Numbered from the stretch's first letter, positions 41,464 through 51,885 are shown. The stretch: 57,733 nt of DNA from an uncultured Rhodospirillales bacterium (GCA_903928895.1 CAIYSR010000117.1:32001-89733), one strand, 5' to 3'. Translations and numbers: made by a program. Notes: a model not told the origin generated them from the sequence alone.

Positions 41464-43845
41464 CTATGGCACACGCCGCAGGAATGGCGAAGCGGTGCAG
41501 GCATCGGCGGCAACAGTGGGTGCGGCGCGCCCGCCCGGCGTCAGTACCGGTTGCATCCAGGGGCCCTCGAGGCGCAGCGGGACAGGCACCGTCGAGGCCC
41601 GCACCCGCAGCACTGGGCGCAACTGCAACGCCATGCTCTCCCCGCCCAGATCCAACGTCCCGCTCGCGGTGCCGAAAAAGCGGGCGCTGTCGAGGCCTGC
41701 CTCATCGACACTGACCTTGCCCCCGGCGACGCCAAGCCCCAGGCTGAGGCAGCGCAGTGCCAGACGGGCCGCCTCGATCCGATCATCGCCGGCACGGATG
41801 CCGCGCAGTACATCGGCAATCGTGCCGCGTGCGAGCCGCGTATCCAGCACACCCTCGCCCAGCATCAGTGCCACGTGCCCGTCAAGCCGCCCGGCGAGAT
41901 CGTGCCAGGTGGCACCGGCACCGCTCAACTCGGCGTCAAGATCCATTCGACCGACCGCGAGCGGCACCACCCCCCAACCCACAAGATAGGGCCGGAGGTC
42001 GACACTTTGCGCTTTTGCTGCCAGCGCAACCCGCGCCTCCGGCCCCCGCGCATCGACACTCAACCGCAGTTCCGCCCGCCCACCCCCAACCTCGGCGGTC
42101 ACCGGTCCGGCAACCAGTCGCGAGTCGCTGAGCACGACGGAAGCCGCGATATCGCGGTAGATCGCGCCGTACAAGCGCATCTGGTCGATCGTCGCGCGGA
42201 TATCGCTGTCGAACAGATGCAACTCCTCCAAGGGAAGCGCGCTGTCGGCGATCGCCGTCTCGCCCCGGCGCGGCACCGGCGGAGGCACAATGACGTCGCT
42301 GGCGCGGGCCGAACGGGTCGTACGCCGTGGGCCTGCGCCATCGCCCGGCCGAGCCTCCTCCCATGCCGCGAGCAGGCCGTCGAGGTCGAGCAGGCCGGAC
42401 TTCACCACGCCGCGCAGCCGCGGGCGATCCTGTAGCGCCAAAGCGAGTTCGCCGGCCAAATCACCCTGCGGCAGGGTCAACACGATATTGCGCAGCGCCA
42501 CCTCTTGCCGGTACCCGCCCGGCCCATCGGCAAGAACGCCGGCGAAGGCAATCGTCTTGAGTTGCGGCAGGCGCAACCCGGTCAGCGTGCCGAGCAATCC
42601 GAGATCGGGGATGCGGGCGCCGAGCGCAATATCCATGCCTTTGCCCTGAACCGGATCGGCGATCGCCCCCCGCGCTGCCAAGGTCGCCCCGGCTGCCTCC
42701 ATTGCGATATCGACGTTGTAGCCCACGCCGGCAGGCGCATCGGGCAACAGCAATGAAGGGGCGCCGAGCGAGGCGGCCACACGGAGCGGCGAGGAGGCGT
42801 AGGCTCCCTCGATGGAGACCACCACCGGCTCGCTCATGCGCGGCATCTCGATCCGCAGCGTTTCGAGCGTCAGGCCCGGCGCAAGCTTGTCGAGATTGCT
42901 GAACCCGGACTGCACGAGAACGGACGCGATGTCCGGGATCACCCCGCCGGTATCGAGCACGCGCGCGCTCGCCGTAACACCACGCAGCGGCGGCACGCGG
43001 ATCGGCAGCAGCCATCCGAGTGCACCGAGATCGGCAGCGGCGGCATCGAGGCGCAACGAGTAGCCCTTCAACTCAAGCGGCCGGGTCAGGCTCCCGGCGA
43101 CGGTGAACTTGGCACCGCCGCTTTCGAGGTTGACGAACAGACCCCAGGGCGTCTTCGCTGCCGTGTCGAACAGGCGCGCCAGTGGCCCGGTCTGGGCCGA
43201 CAGCGCAATCCGCTGGCGACCATAGGCGAGTTCCGCCGTGACGATGAGCGGTGCATCGACGGAGGCCGACGTGAGCGCCAGCCGCCGAACTTCCGTCGTC
43301 ACTGCGGTGCCGGTCACGCCATCACGCCAGGTGATGCGGCCATCGCGGACATGGACCGTCAGCAGAGAGCGGTTGCCGATCCCTTTCGCCGGCGGCGCCG
43401 CCCCGGCTTCCGACTGGCCGCGCCAGTTCGCACGCCCGGACGCATCGGTCTCGAACAGGACATCGGGCTTGACCAGTGCGATGCGCTCCACTGCCAGCGC
43501 GCCGGTGAACAGCGACCAGGTGGCCAGTTCGACCGTCATGTGCTCGATGCGCACCATATCAGCACGCGAGCCACCGCTCATGTTGGGCAGGGTAATGTCG
43601 TTGACCTCGATTTTGGGGGGCAGCGAGGCGGTGACCGAGAGCTGACCGCGGATGCGCAAGTCGCGGCCAATCACGCCGCGCAGCGCGGTCTCGAGCTGGG
43701 ACCGATAGGCATTGGCATCGACCATCGCGATCAGCACCAGGATCGCGGCGAGCGGGATCAGGACCGTCGCGGCGGTACCCGCACCAATCCAGATCAATAC
43801 CTTGCGACTGACGAGACGACGGCGGCGGCGGCGGCGAGAAGACAT
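41464..43845 (-). CDS. AsmA family protein
   Basis: A 793-residue envelope protein with a very basic N-terminus (six arginines), one inner-membrane helix (about 15-41) and then AsmA-type beta-rich repeats (YRSQLETALRGVIGRDLRI start, a C-terminal VSVDEAGLDSARFFGTASG segment). AsmA-like proteins bridge inner and outer membranes in phospholipid transport. Genes on both sides are tightly spaced, making it part of the rarA-rluC operon. Confidence 0.88.
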   Translation of the reverse strand: MSSRRRRRRRLVSRKVLIWIGAGTAATVLIPLAAILVLIAMVDANAYRSQLETALRGVIGRDLRIRGQLSVTASLPPKIEVNDITLPNMSGGSRADMVRIEHMTVELATWSLFTGALAVERIALVKPDVLFETDASGRANWRGQSEAGAAPPAKGIGNRSLLTVHVRDGRITWRDGVTGTAVTTEVRRLALTSASVDAPLIVTAELAYGRQRIALSAQTGPLARLFDTAAKTPWGLFVNLESGGAKFTVAGSLTRPLELKGYSLRLDAAAADLGALGWLLPIRVPPLRGVTASARVLDTGGVIPDIASVLVQSGFSNLDKLAPGLTLETLRIEMPRMSEPVVVSIEGAYASSPLRVAASLGAPSLLLPDAPAGVGYNVDIAMEAAGATLAARGAIADPVQGKGMDIALGARIPDLGLLGTLTGLRLPQLKTIAFAGVLADGPGGYRQEVALRNIVLTLPQGDLAGELALALQDRPRLRGVVKSGLLDLDGLLAAWEEARPGDGAGPRRTTRSARASDVIVPPPVPRRGETAIADSALPLEELHLFDSDIRATIDQMRLYGAIYRDIAASVVLSDSRLVAGPVTAEVGGGRAELRLSVDARGPEARVALAAKAQSVDLRPYLVGWGVVPLAVGRMDLDAELSGAGATWHDLAGRLDGHVALMLGEGVLDTRLARGTIADVLRGIRAGDDRIEAARLALRCLSLGLGVAGGKVSVDEAGLDSARFFGTASGTLDLGGESMALQLRPVLRVRASTVPVPLRLEGPWMQPVLTPGGRAAPTVAADACTASPFLRRVP

Positions 43846-43896
43846 TGCGAGCTCGTGGCGATTTGGCGACAGTCTAGCGCGGGCTGTGGCCGGCCG

Positions 43897-44901
43897 TCAC
43901 GCCCGCACGGCCGCCGCAGTGGCTGGGATGGTGAAGCCGAGATCACGAAACGTGGCGGCCATATGGGGCGGCAGCTTCGCTTCCAGTGTCAGCTTGCCGC
44001 CGGCCGGATGCGGCAGCACCAGCCGGCGCGCATGCAGATGCAACTGCTCCGAAAATCCGTCCACCAGTGCGGAATTGCGCCCATCAACCTCCTTGCCATA
44101 CGGCGTATCGCCCAGAATTGGCGAGCCGATCGAGGCGCAGCTCACGCGCAACTGGTGGGTCCGTCCGGTAAGCGGTGACAGCTCCAGCCAGGACATCTTC
44201 TTGCTCGCGTGATCCACGGTCACGTAGTCGGTGATGGCATGCGCAATGTCCTTGTCGTAAGCCCCGGCCACCGCCACCCGTTCGCCACGGAACCCGTCGA
44301 CACGCACCAGGTCGAGTTCCATGCGCCCATTGGGTGGGATCGGCCGGCCAACCACCACGGCCCAGTAGGTCTTGTGCACCACCCGGGTGCGAAACGCCGC
44401 CGCCAGCTTCGCCGCCACCCCGGGCGTCCGCGCCAGCAGCAGCAGCCCCGAGGTGTCCTTGTCCAGCCGATGGACCAGGCGCGGCCGATGCTCGGAACCG
44501 AATCGCAACGCATCGAGCATCCCATCGATGTGCTTAACGATCCCCGGCCCTCCCTGCGTCGGCAGCCCCGAGGGCTTGTCGATCACCATGACCTGCTCGT
44601 CCCGGTAGATCACCATCCGCTCCGCTTCCTTGCGGCTGCGCTCGTCAATCACAGGGGCCACCTTCACCGGGGCGGCGACCGCAAGGTTGAGCGGCGGGAT
44701 CCGCAGCGTCTCGCCGGGCATCAGCCGCGTCGCCGCCTCCGCCCGTTTCCCGTCAATCCGGATCTGACCGGTCCGGCACAACTTCTGCAACGCGCCCTGG
44801 GTCACGCCCGGAAAATGCCGGCGGAACCAGCGATCGAGCCGGATCTCCGCCTCGTCCTCGGCAACGACGCGGGTGGTGACCTGGGAGGTGACAACGCTCA
44901 T
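43897..44901 (-). CDS. rluC: 23S rRNA pseudouridine synthase, RluC/RluD type
   Basis: A 334-residue enzyme: N-terminal S4 domain (RLDRWFRRHFPGVTQGALQKL, about 21-75) and the RluA-type catalytic domain with HRLDKDTSG (catalytic D147) and LTGRTHQLRVSCA. It isomerises uridines of large-subunit rRNA. Its ATG overlaps the rarA stop by four bases. RluC versus RluD cannot be fully separated by eye. Confidence 0.9.
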   Translation of the reverse strand: MSVVTSQVTTRVVAEDEAEIRLDRWFRRHFPGVTQGALQKLCRTGQIRIDGKRAEAATRLMPGETLRIPPLNLAVAAPVKVAPVIDERSRKEAERMVIYRDEQVMVIDKPSGLPTQGGPGIVKHIDGMLDALRFGSEHRPRLVHRLDKDTSGLLLLARTPGVAAKLAAAFRTRVVHKTYWAVVVGRPIPPNGRMELDLVRVDGFRGERVAVAGAYDKDIAHAITDYVTVDHASKKMSWLELSPLTGRTHQLRVSCASIGSPILGDTPYGKEVDGRNSALVDGFSEQLHLHARRLVLPHPAGGKLTLEAKLPPHMAATFRDLGFTIPATAAAVRA

Positions 44902-46217
44902 GGATTCCGCTCCACCCGCAGCTTCGCCCAGTACGCCAGTCGCTTCACCACCTCGCGCTCGAAACCGCGCTCGCGTGGCCGGTAGAACTGGGCACGGTCC
45001 ATGCCGTCGGGAAAATAGTTCTGGCCGGAGAAACCGTCCTCGGCCTCGTGATCATAGGCGTAGCCGGACCCGTAGCCGAGGTCCTTCATCAATTTGGTCG
45101 GCGCATTCAGGATATGCTTCGGTGGCGCGAGACTGCCGGTCTTGCGCGCCGCCCGGCTGGCCTCGCCGATGGCGACATACAGCGCATTGGATTTCGGCGC
45201 GGTGGCCAGATAAACCACCGCCTGGGCAATGGCGAGCTCGCCCTCCGGGCTGCCGAGCCGCTCATAGGCCTCCCACGCCGCCAACGCTTGCGGCAAGGCG
45301 GCCGGATCGGCGAGCCCGACATCCTCGCTGGCAAACCGCACCACCCGGCGCGCGATGAACCGTGGGTCCTCGCCGCCCGCCAGCATCCGCGCCAGCCAGT
45401 ACAACGCCCCATCCGCATCCGAGCCGCGCATCGACTTGTGCAGCGCCGAAATCAGATTGTAGTGCTCCTCGCGATCCTTGTCGTACAGCGCCGCGCGGCG
45501 CGCAAGCAATTCCGCCAACGCCGCCCCATCCATCAAGGGCGTATCCGCCGGCAGCGCCGCCAATTGCTCCACCATGTTGAGCACATAGCGTCCATCGCCG
45601 TCGGCCATCGCCCGCAGCGAGGCCCGCGCCTCGGCATCAAGCGGCAAGGCCCGCCCCGCCTCCGCCTCGGCTCGGGCCAGCAATTTCTCCAGCGCGTCGT
45701 CATCGAGCCGGCGCAACACCAGCACCTGGCACCGCGACAACATCGCCCCATTCAGCGCAAACGAAGGGTTCTCGGTCGTCGCCCCCACCAGCGTGATCGT
45801 CCCATCCTCTACCACAGGCAGGAACCCGTCCTGCTGCGCCCGGTTGAACCGATGGATCTCGTCGACGAACAACATCGTCCCGCGCCCGTCGTGGCGTCGG
45901 ACCCGCGCGTCCTCGAACGCCTTCTTGAGATCGGCGACCCCCGAAAAAACCGCCGACAACTGGGTGAACTCCAGCCCTGCCTGATCCGCCAACAGCCTTG
46001 CGATCGTGGTTTTGCCGACGCCCGGCGGCCCCCACAGGATCAGAGAAGCGAGGGACCCCCGCTCCAGCATCCGCGTCAGCGTACCCTGCGGCCCAACCAA
46101 ATGATCCTGCCCCACCACATCCGCGAGCGCGCCCGGTCGCAACCTCTCGGCCAGCGGCCGCGGGGCATCCGCATGCAACAGGGAGGGGGAGGGCGCGCGC
46201 GTCGGCGGCTTTGCCAT
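44898..46217 (-). CDS. rarA: replication-associated recombination protein A (MgsA)
   Basis: A 439-residue AAA+ ATPase: Walker A GPPGVGKTT (63-71), Walker B LFVDEIHR (116-123), sensor region TTENPSFALN, and the C-terminal RarA domain (LYVAIGEASRAARKTG). It acts at stalled replication forks and is homologous to the clamp-loader. First gene of the operon reaching dedA, 90 bases after rplQ. Confidence 0.94.
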   Translation of the reverse strand: MAKPPTRAPSPSLLHADAPRPLAERLRPGALADVVGQDHLVGPQGTLTRMLERGSLASLILWGPPGVGKTTIARLLADQAGLEFTQLSAVFSGVADLKKAFEDARVRRHDGRGTMLFVDEIHRFNRAQQDGFLPVVEDGTITLVGATTENPSFALNGAMLSRCQVLVLRRLDDDALEKLLARAEAEAGRALPLDAEARASLRAMADGDGRYVLNMVEQLAALPADTPLMDGAALAELLARRAALYDKDREEHYNLISALHKSMRGSDADGALYWLARMLAGGEDPRFIARRVVRFASEDVGLADPAALPQALAAWEAYERLGSPEGELAIAQAVVYLATAPKSNALYVAIGEASRAARKTGSLAPPKHILNAPTKLMKDLGYGSGYAYDHEAEDGFSGQNYFPDGMDRAQFYRPRERGFEREVVKRLAYWAKLRVERNP

Positions 46218-46306
46218 GGCACAAAAACATAAGACCGGTCCAAGGACCGGTCCATGTTCAGTTCATCCAGGCAGGCGCGCGTGGCAGGATGGAACGGGTG
46301 GCGCGA

Positions 46307-46732
46307 TCACTCGCTCTCGCTGTCCTCGGCCATCACTTCCTGCTTCGGGCCGCTATCGAGGCCTTTGGCCGACGGGTCGCGCTCGACCAGCTCGATCACC
46401 GCCATGTCGGCCGCATCGCCATGGCGAATGCCGGCCTTCAGAACGCGGGTGTAGCCACCCTTGCGGTCCTTGTAGCGCTCGGCGATCACGCCAAACAGCT
46501 TGGCGACGATCACGTCGTCGCGCAGCTGCGCATAGGCCTGACGCCGCGCGTGCAGATCGCCGCGCTTGCCGAGCGTGATGAGCTTCTCGGCCACCGGCCG
46601 CAGCTCCTTCGCCTTGGGCAGCGTGGTGGTGATCTGCTCATGCTTGATCAGTGCATGGGCCAAGTTGCGGAACATCGCGAAGCGATGAGTATCAGTCACG
46701 CCGAGCTTCCGGCCGGCTACCCCGTGTCGCAT
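46307..46732 (-). CDS. rplQ: 50S ribosomal protein L17
   Basis: A 141-residue L17 starting [17 protein letters not shown], with the conserved [23 protein letters not shown]. Length is that of alphaproteobacterial L17 with a short acidic tail. GGGAGA precedes the ATG. Last gene of the rpsM-rpsK-rpoA-rplQ cluster. Confidence 0.97.
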   Translation of the reverse strand: MRHGVAGRKLGVTDTHRFAMFRNLAHALIKHEQITTTLPKAKELRPVAEKLITLGKRGDLHARRQAYAQLRDDVIVAKLFGVIAERYKDRKGGYTRVLKAGIRHGDAADMAVIELVERDPSAKGLDSGPKQEVMAEDSESE

Positions 46733-46751
46733 CTTATTTTCTCCCGGCTAC

Positions 46752-47783
46752 TCAGAACGGCTCTTCGAGACGCTTGGCGAGGTCTTCGACATTCTCAGGC
46801 GGCCAGCCCGAAACCGTCATGCCCAGCACCAGGCCCATCGAGGACAACACTTCCTTGATTTCATTCAGCGACTTGCGCCCGAAATTCGGCGTGCGCAGCA
46901 TCTCCTGCTCGCTTTTCTGAACGAGGTCGCCGATATAGACGATGTTGTCGTTCTTCAGGCAGTTCGCGCTGCGGACGGAGAGTTCGAGCTCATCGACCTT
47001 GCGCAGCAGGTTGCGGTTGAACGGCAGATCGTCCTGCGGCTCCTCGGTGCGCAACTGCTGCGGTTCATCGAAGTTGATGAACAGCTGGAGCTGGTCCTGC
47101 AGGATGCGGGCGGCCAGTGCCACCGAATCCTCAGGCGACACCGTCCCGTTGGTTTCCACCTGCAACAGCAGCTTGTCGTAGTCGGTGACCTGACCTACCC
47201 GGGTCGGCTCCACCTTGTAGGACACGCGGCGCACGGGCGAGTAGATTGCATCGACCGGAATGAGCCCGATCGGGGCATCCTCCGGCCGGTTCATTGCCGC
47301 TGGCACATAGCCCTTGCCGGCATTCACGGTGAATTCCATGCCGAGCTTCACGCCGTCATCGAGCGTGCAAATCACCAGATCGGGGTTCAACACGTCGATG
47401 TCGTGCCCGGTCTGGATCTGGCCCGCGCGCACTTCACCGGGGCCAGTGGCCGTCAGCATCATGCGCTTCGGCCCATCACCGTGCATGCGCAGCGCCAACT
47501 GCTTGATGTTGAGCACGATGTCGGTCACGTCCTCGCGGACGCCGGGCACCGAGCTGAACTCATGCAGCACGCCGTCGATCTGCACCGCCGTCACCGCCGC
47601 GCCCTGCAACGAGGACAGCAGCACGCGCCGGATCGCATTGCCCAGCGTCATCCCGAAGCCGCGCTCCAGCGGCTCCGCGACCACGGTGGCGACCCGCGCC
47701 GGGTCGGAACCGCCTTCGACACCAAGCTTTTCCGGCTTGATGAGCGACTGCCAGTTCTTCTGCATCACTGCGGAAAGTCTCAT
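46752..47783 (-). CDS. rpoA: DNA-directed RNA polymerase subunit alpha
   Basis: A 343-residue protein with the N-terminal dimerisation domain ([33 protein letters not shown]) and the C-terminal alpha-CTD ([28 protein letters not shown]). The ATG at 47783 lies four bases after the rpsK stop; an in-frame ATG at 47765 would remove six residues and gives the N-terminus more usual for the family. Confidence 0.97.
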   Translation of the reverse strand: MRLSAVMQKNWQSLIKPEKLGVEGGSDPARVATVVAEPLERGFGMTLGNAIRRVLLSSLQGAAVTAVQIDGVLHEFSSVPGVREDVTDIVLNIKQLALRMHGDGPKRMMLTATGPGEVRAGQIQTGHDIDVLNPDLVICTLDDGVKLGMEFTVNAGKGYVPAAMNRPEDAPIGLIPVDAIYSPVRRVSYKVEPTRVGQVTDYDKLLLQVETNGTVSPEDSVALAARILQDQLQLFINFDEPQQLRTEEPQDDLPFNRNLLRKVDELELSVRSANCLKNDNIVYIGDLVQKSEQEMLRTPNFGRKSLNEIKEVLSSMGLVLGMTVSGWPPENVEDLAKRLEEPF

Positions 47784-47787
47784 GGGA

Positions 47788-48183
47788 TCACACCCGCCGC
47801 CGCTTGCGCGGCCGGCAGCCGTTGTGCGGAATCGGGGTCATGTCGCGGATCGCGGTGATCGAGAAGCCGACCGCCTGAAGCGCCCGCAACGCGCTCTCGC
47901 GGCCCGAACCCGGCCCGCTCACCTCGATTTCGAGGGTCTCCATGCCGTGTTCGCGGGCCTTCTTGCCGGCGTCCTCGGCCGCAACCTGAGCGGCATAGGG
48001 GGTCGACTTGCGCGAGCCCTTGAAGCCCTGCATGCCGGCGGACGACCAGGCAATGGTATTGCCCTGCGCGTCAGTGATGGTCACCATCGTGTTGTTGAAC
48101 GTCGCGGCCACATGGGCAACGCCGGACGTAATATTCTTGCGCTCCTTTTTACGGGTGCGCGCAGCGGCGGCAGGCTTCGCCAT
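47788..48183 (-). CDS. rpsK: 30S ribosomal protein S11
   Basis: A 130-residue S11 with [29 protein letters not shown] and the terminal [19 protein letters not shown] use the ATG at 48183 (AGGA upstream), which gives [13 protein letters not shown]; a start ten codons earlier is in frame but unusual. Confidence 0.97.
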   Translation of the reverse strand: MAKPAAAARTRKKERKNITSGVAHVAATFNNTMVTITDAQGNTIAWSSAGMQGFKGSRKSTPYAAQVAAEDAGKKAREHGMETLEIEVSGPGSGRESALRALQAVGFSITAIRDMTPIPHNGCRPRKRRRV

Positions 48184-48264
48184 GAATTTCGGTCCTGTCC
48201 ATTCAAACGCCAACGCCCAGCGGACGTTGGCAATGTGTCAAAGACGCAAGCAATCCGGGAAGGA

Positions 48265-48642
48265 TTACTTCGTCACCTTCTTCTTGCCGGCAATCGCCAC
48301 GGCCTTGCCCTTGCGGGTACGGGCATTGGTGTGGGTGCGCTGGCCACGAACCGGCAGCCCGCGGCGATGGCGCAGGCCGCGATAGCAGCCCAGGTCCATC
48401 AGACGCTTGATGTTCATGGCAACTTCACGCCGCAGGTCGCCCTCGACGCGGTAGTCACGGTCGATCATCTCGCGGATACGCAACACTTCCTCGTCGGAGA
48501 GCTGGTTGACCCGGCGCTCCTCAGGGATGCCAAGCTTCGTGCAAATGGTCTGCGCCTTTGCAGGGCCGATGCCATAGATATAGCGAAGGCTGATCTTCAC
48601 CCGCTTGTTGGTCGGGATGTTCACGCCGGCAATACGCGCCAC
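48265..48642 (-). CDS. rpsM: 30S ribosomal protein S13
   Basis: A 125-residue S13 with [16 protein letters not shown], the SLRYIYGIG-type helix-two-turn-helix and the C-terminal [18 protein letters not shown] start at 48642 with AGGAG nine bases upstream. First gene of its transcript here: adk and secY, which usually precede it, are absent. Confidence 0.97.
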   Translation of the reverse strand: MARIAGVNIPTNKRVKISLRYIYGIGPAKAQTICTKLGIPEERRVNQLSDEEVLRIREMIDRDYRVEGDLRREVAMNIKRLMDLGCYRGLRHRRGLPVRGQRTHTNARTRKGKAVAIAGKKKVTK

Positions 48643-48734
48643 GCCGCTTCACTCCTAAATGGCCTCAGACGTCGCTGTCGGAGGGCCTAAAAACGTAAGG
48701 CGGCGGAACCACTAGGGCACCGCCGAGGGAGCGC

Positions 48735-48762
48735 ACTATAGCTGCGGCCCCCCCTCTGTCAA
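48735..48762 (-). promoter_or_regulatory. sigma-70 promoter for the rpsM-rplQ cluster
   Basis: On the minus strand, TTGACA (48757-48762) is followed after 16 bases by TATAGT (48735-48740). It faces rpsM, about 95 bases upstream of its start. The -35 is a perfect consensus and the -10 differs by one base, as expected of a strong housekeeping promoter. Confidence 0.75.
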
Positions 48763-48850
48763 CGCGCCGACTCGACTGGCACGCGAACGACGATCAGCCA
48801 TGCGCAAAAAGAACGGCCCGCACGCCGCTGTCGCCGCCGCCGCGCCTCTC

Positions 48851-49486
48851 TTATTTCATCGACGAATATGATGTCGGCACCAGCAGCGTCGACTGCATCT
48901 CCACCACACGCCCGTCCTGCCGTTTGAGATAGGCTAGCCACTCCTGATCCTGGAACAGCGCCGCCCGCGCTTTCGCCCGCGCATCGGCGTTCGCGTAGTT
49001 CCACATATGCAACACTTCATTGGGCTGGGGGCTCTCCCCCACCCACAGACCGACATTGCGCGAATACCTCTCCCGTACCGGCATGATCCCGAGATAGGCT
49101 TCCGCATATGGCCGTGCCGTGCCGATCGTCGTGCGGTAGATCCGCATCTCATAGATGCCGCCGTCGGCGACTGGTGGCGTGATATCCTTGATCGGATGCA
49201 TGAAGCGAATATCCTGCCGTTCCAGCAGCGGCCTGATGCGCGGGATGTATTCCTCGGTCCACGCCTTGTTCTGCCCCAGCGCCCCGCGCAGCCGTGCCCG
49301 CTCGTCAAGGCTGGCGTAGCTCCAGATGTGCCAGACCTGATTGAGCGTTCCGATTTCCGGCGTCCAATAGCCGTGGTTCACGCCATAGTCATTGCCGCGC
49401 GCGGGTCGGCCGATGGTCCTGGCATAGTCGAGATATTCGGGCAGTTTGCCCGGCTTGAGCGTGTATTGCCGCAATTCGTGGATCAT
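48851..49486 (-). CDS. NIPSNAP family protein
   Basis: A 211-residue protein made of two ferredoxin-like NIPSNAP repeats: IHELRQYTLKPGKL... and YEMRIYRTTIGTA..., each followed by a WxxxxEVLHMWNYAN-type strand. The family's molecular role is unsettled. It sits upstream of the ribosomal promoter and is transcribed in the same direction, but with its own context. Confidence 0.88.
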   Translation of the reverse strand: MIHELRQYTLKPGKLPEYLDYARTIGRPARGNDYGVNHGYWTPEIGTLNQVWHIWSYASLDERARLRGALGQNKAWTEEYIPRIRPLLERQDIRFMHPIKDITPPVADGGIYEMRIYRTTIGTARPYAEAYLGIMPVRERYSRNVGLWVGESPQPNEVLHMWNYANADARAKARAALFQDQEWLAYLKRQDGRVVEMQSTLLVPTSYSSMK

Positions 49487-49592
49487 CCGTCATTTCCCTG
49501 CTCTTGCCCGGCCGCGCCGCCGCCGCGCCCAGCATGGCAGGACCGAATGCCGCTGGCCAGCGGGCAGCATGGCGCCCGCCGGCCCTCCTTCT

Positions 49593-50621
49593 TCAGCCCC
49601 GATCCGGTCCGATACGCACCAGCATCTTGCCGAAATTGCCGCCTCTGAGCACCATCTGCAACGCCATCGGGGCATTCTCGAGCCCGTCGACCACAGTTTC
49701 GCGGTAGTGCAGGCTGCCCTCCTTGACCCAGGGACTCGCCACCCTGCGCCACTCCGCCGCACGCTCCGGCTTGTCTGTGACGATCAGCCCTTCGATGCGG
49801 ATGCGCTTGCCAACGACCGAACCCAGGTTGGGGCCGGGCGGTGGCGCGGCGTCGTTGTACTGGGCGATCATGCCGCACATTACCACCCGGGCGAAAGGGT
49901 TCAGCAGCGGGAAGACAGCCTGCTGCACGGCGCCGCCGACGTTCTCGAAATAGACGTCGATCCCCTTGGGGCACGCCGCTTCCAGGGCCTGCGGGAGATG
50001 CGGCACCCGGTGGTCGACGCAATCGTCGAAGCGCAGCGTCTCCTGCACCCATAAGCACTTGTCCGGCCCGCCGGCGATGCCGACGACCCGCGCCCCCGCC
50101 CGCTTCGCCAACTGCCCCGCAACCGAGCCGACCGCACCGGATGCCGCCGAGATCACCACCGTTTCGCCTGGCTTGACCTGACCAATATCCGTCATGCCTG
50201 AGTACGCAGTGGTCCCGGGCATGCCGAGAACACCGAGGAAGGCCTGCAAGGGGGCTGCGTCCCGCTCGAGCTTCACCAGACTCGCCGCTGGGCTGAGGCA
50301 ATGGGTCTGCCAGCCCCGGGCGCCCAGCACGATGTCGCCAGGGGTGAAGGCAGGATCGGCGGATGCGACAACCTCGCCCACCGTCTCCCCCGTCATCGCT
50401 TCTCCGATCTGCACCGGCGCGGCGTAGGACGCACGATCCCACAGCCGACCGCGCATGTAGGGGTCGATCGAGAGCCAGATCGTCCGGGTGACCACCTCGC
50501 CGGGGCCGGGGGGCGGCACCAAGGACTCAAGTATTTCGAAGTCCTCGGGGCCCGGTTCCCCCACCGGCCGGCGGCGCAAAACGACGGAGCGCCGCATTGT
50601 TGTCGCCAGCGCTACCGGCAT
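49593..50621 (-). CDS. NADP-dependent oxidoreductase of the MDR superfamily (CurA / prostaglandin-reductase type)
   Basis: A 342-residue zinc-free medium-chain reductase: WLSIDPYMRGRL and GMPGTTAYSG are marks of the leukotriene B4 dehydrogenase/CurA group, and the Rossmann segment is SAASGAVGSVAGQLAK. It reduces the double bond of enones. The ATG overlaps the stop of the alcohol dehydrogenase gene by one base, so the two oxidoreductases form a pair. Confidence 0.9.
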   Translation of the reverse strand: MPVALATTMRRSVVLRRRPVGEPGPEDFEILESLVPPPGPGEVVTRTIWLSIDPYMRGRLWDRASYAAPVQIGEAMTGETVGEVVASADPAFTPGDIVLGARGWQTHCLSPAASLVKLERDAAPLQAFLGVLGMPGTTAYSGMTDIGQVKPGETVVISAASGAVGSVAGQLAKRAGARVVGIAGGPDKCLWVQETLRFDDCVDHRVPHLPQALEAACPKGIDVYFENVGGAVQQAVFPLLNPFARVVMCGMIAQYNDAAPPPGPNLGSVVGKRIRIEGLIVTDKPERAAEWRRVASPWVKEGSLHYRETVVDGLENAPMALQMVLRGGNFGKMLVRIGPDRG

Positions 50622-51682
50622 CAGGCGACGTCCGACTTCAGCACCAGCCGGCCGGTGACCTTGCCGTCGCGCAGGCGCATCAGCGCCGCGTTGGCCTCGC
50701 GCTGCGGCACAGTGGTTACGGGCAGCGCCTGGAGGTCGCCGGCCTGGGCGATGGCGACGAGTTCGCGCAACTCCTTCACGTTGCCGACATAACTGCCCTG
50801 GATGGTAATCGCGCGGATCGGCATGAGCGGCAGCGGCAACGTCAATTCGCCACCGAACAGCCCGACCTGGATCAGCTTGCCACCCTTGCGCAGGGCCGCG
50901 AAGGCGAAGTTTGCCGTGGCGGTGCCATTGACCAGATCGATGATCGCCTCGGGTTGGCCGCCGCAGGCCTGGATGATTCGCTTGGTCACACCCTCGCCCG
51001 AGCCGTCAACGGTCAGGGTCGCGCCCGCGGCCTCGGCCGCAGCTCGCTTCTCGGCAGATATGTCGACCACGACAATGTTGCGGTGCTTCAGCGCCTTCAG
51101 CACCGCGATGGCATTGAGCCCCAACCCGCCGGCGCCGACCAGCACGATCGGCTCGTCGGCCGCCATCGGCATCACTTTCTTGATGGCCGAAAACACTGTG
51201 ATCCCGGAGCAGGCATATGTCGCGGCGACCGCGGGATCGAGCGAGCCGGGATCCACCAGATGCCGCGGATGCTGCGCGACAACATGGGTCGCATAGCCGC
51301 CATGCTGGTAGACGCCCAGGGACCGGCCGGTGAGGCACATGTTGTCTTCGTCGGCCAGGCACTTGGCGCAGGTGCCGCAACCGACCCAGGGGAAGACGAT
51401 GCGGATATCGCCCACCTTCACCCCGGTTGCATCCGATCCGAGTTTCACCACCCGGCCGATAATCTCGTGACCCAGGGCAATCGGCAGGCTGAGCCCACGA
51501 TCCACCAGATTCATCACCTTGCCTCCGCCGAGGTCATACCGCCCTTCCCAGATATGCAAATCGGAGTGGCAGACGCCGCAATAGGTCGTCTCCAGAAGGA
51601 CCTCGGTGCCGGTCGGCTCCGGAGTGGGCAGCTCGATCTCTTCGAGCGGAGCTTCATTTTTGACAACGGCCCAGGCGCGCAT
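50621..51682 (-). CDS. zinc-dependent alcohol dehydrogenase
   Basis: A 353-residue enzyme: catalytic zinc residues C35 (CGVCHSD) and H72-E73 (GHE), structural zinc set C102, C105, C108 and C116, and Rossmann motif GAGGLG. The insertion GGGKVMNLVDRGLSLP resembles ADHs acting on larger or aromatic alcohols. Substrate unknown. It is cotranslated with the CurA-type reductase. Confidence 0.92.
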   Translation of the reverse strand: MRAWAVVKNEAPLEEIELPTPEPTGTEVLLETTYCGVCHSDLHIWEGRYDLGGGKVMNLVDRGLSLPIALGHEIIGRVVKLGSDATGVKVGDIRIVFPWVGCGTCAKCLADEDNMCLTGRSLGVYQHGGYATHVVAQHPRHLVDPGSLDPAVAATYACSGITVFSAIKKVMPMAADEPIVLVGAGGLGLNAIAVLKALKHRNIVVVDISAEKRAAAEAAGATLTVDGSGEGVTKRIIQACGGQPEAIIDLVNGTATANFAFAALRKGGKLIQVGLFGGELTLPLPLMPIRAITIQGSYVGNVKELRELVAIAQAGDLQALPVTTVPQREANAALMRLRDGKVTGRLVLKSDVA

Positions 51683-51809
51683 GGGGGATCCTCCGATTGG
51701 CGTTTCGTATGGGGAGGTTTTGCGGGCGGCGGGGGGGTGCGGTCAAGAGTCGATGGAAAGGAGGCTTGATGTTCGTGCGGTGGAAGCTTATTAGCCGCGT
51801 CCTGTCAGG

Positions 51810-51885
51810 GTCCCGATCGTCTAGAGGCCTAGGACACCGCCCTTTCACGGCGGTAACACGGGTTCGAATCCCGTTCGGGATACCA
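51810..51885 (+). tRNA. tRNA-Glu (anticodon TTC)
   Basis: A 76-nt cloverleaf with encoded CCA: acceptor GTCCCGA/TCGGGAT (first pair G-U), anticodon stem CCGCC/GGCGG with loop CTTTCAC, T-arm ACGGG-TTCGAAT-CCCGT. Its 3' flank has paired 12-nt-period repeats like those of the other tRNA-Glu island, indicating another integration site. No second copy of its 3' end is visible in the window. Confidence 0.95.
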
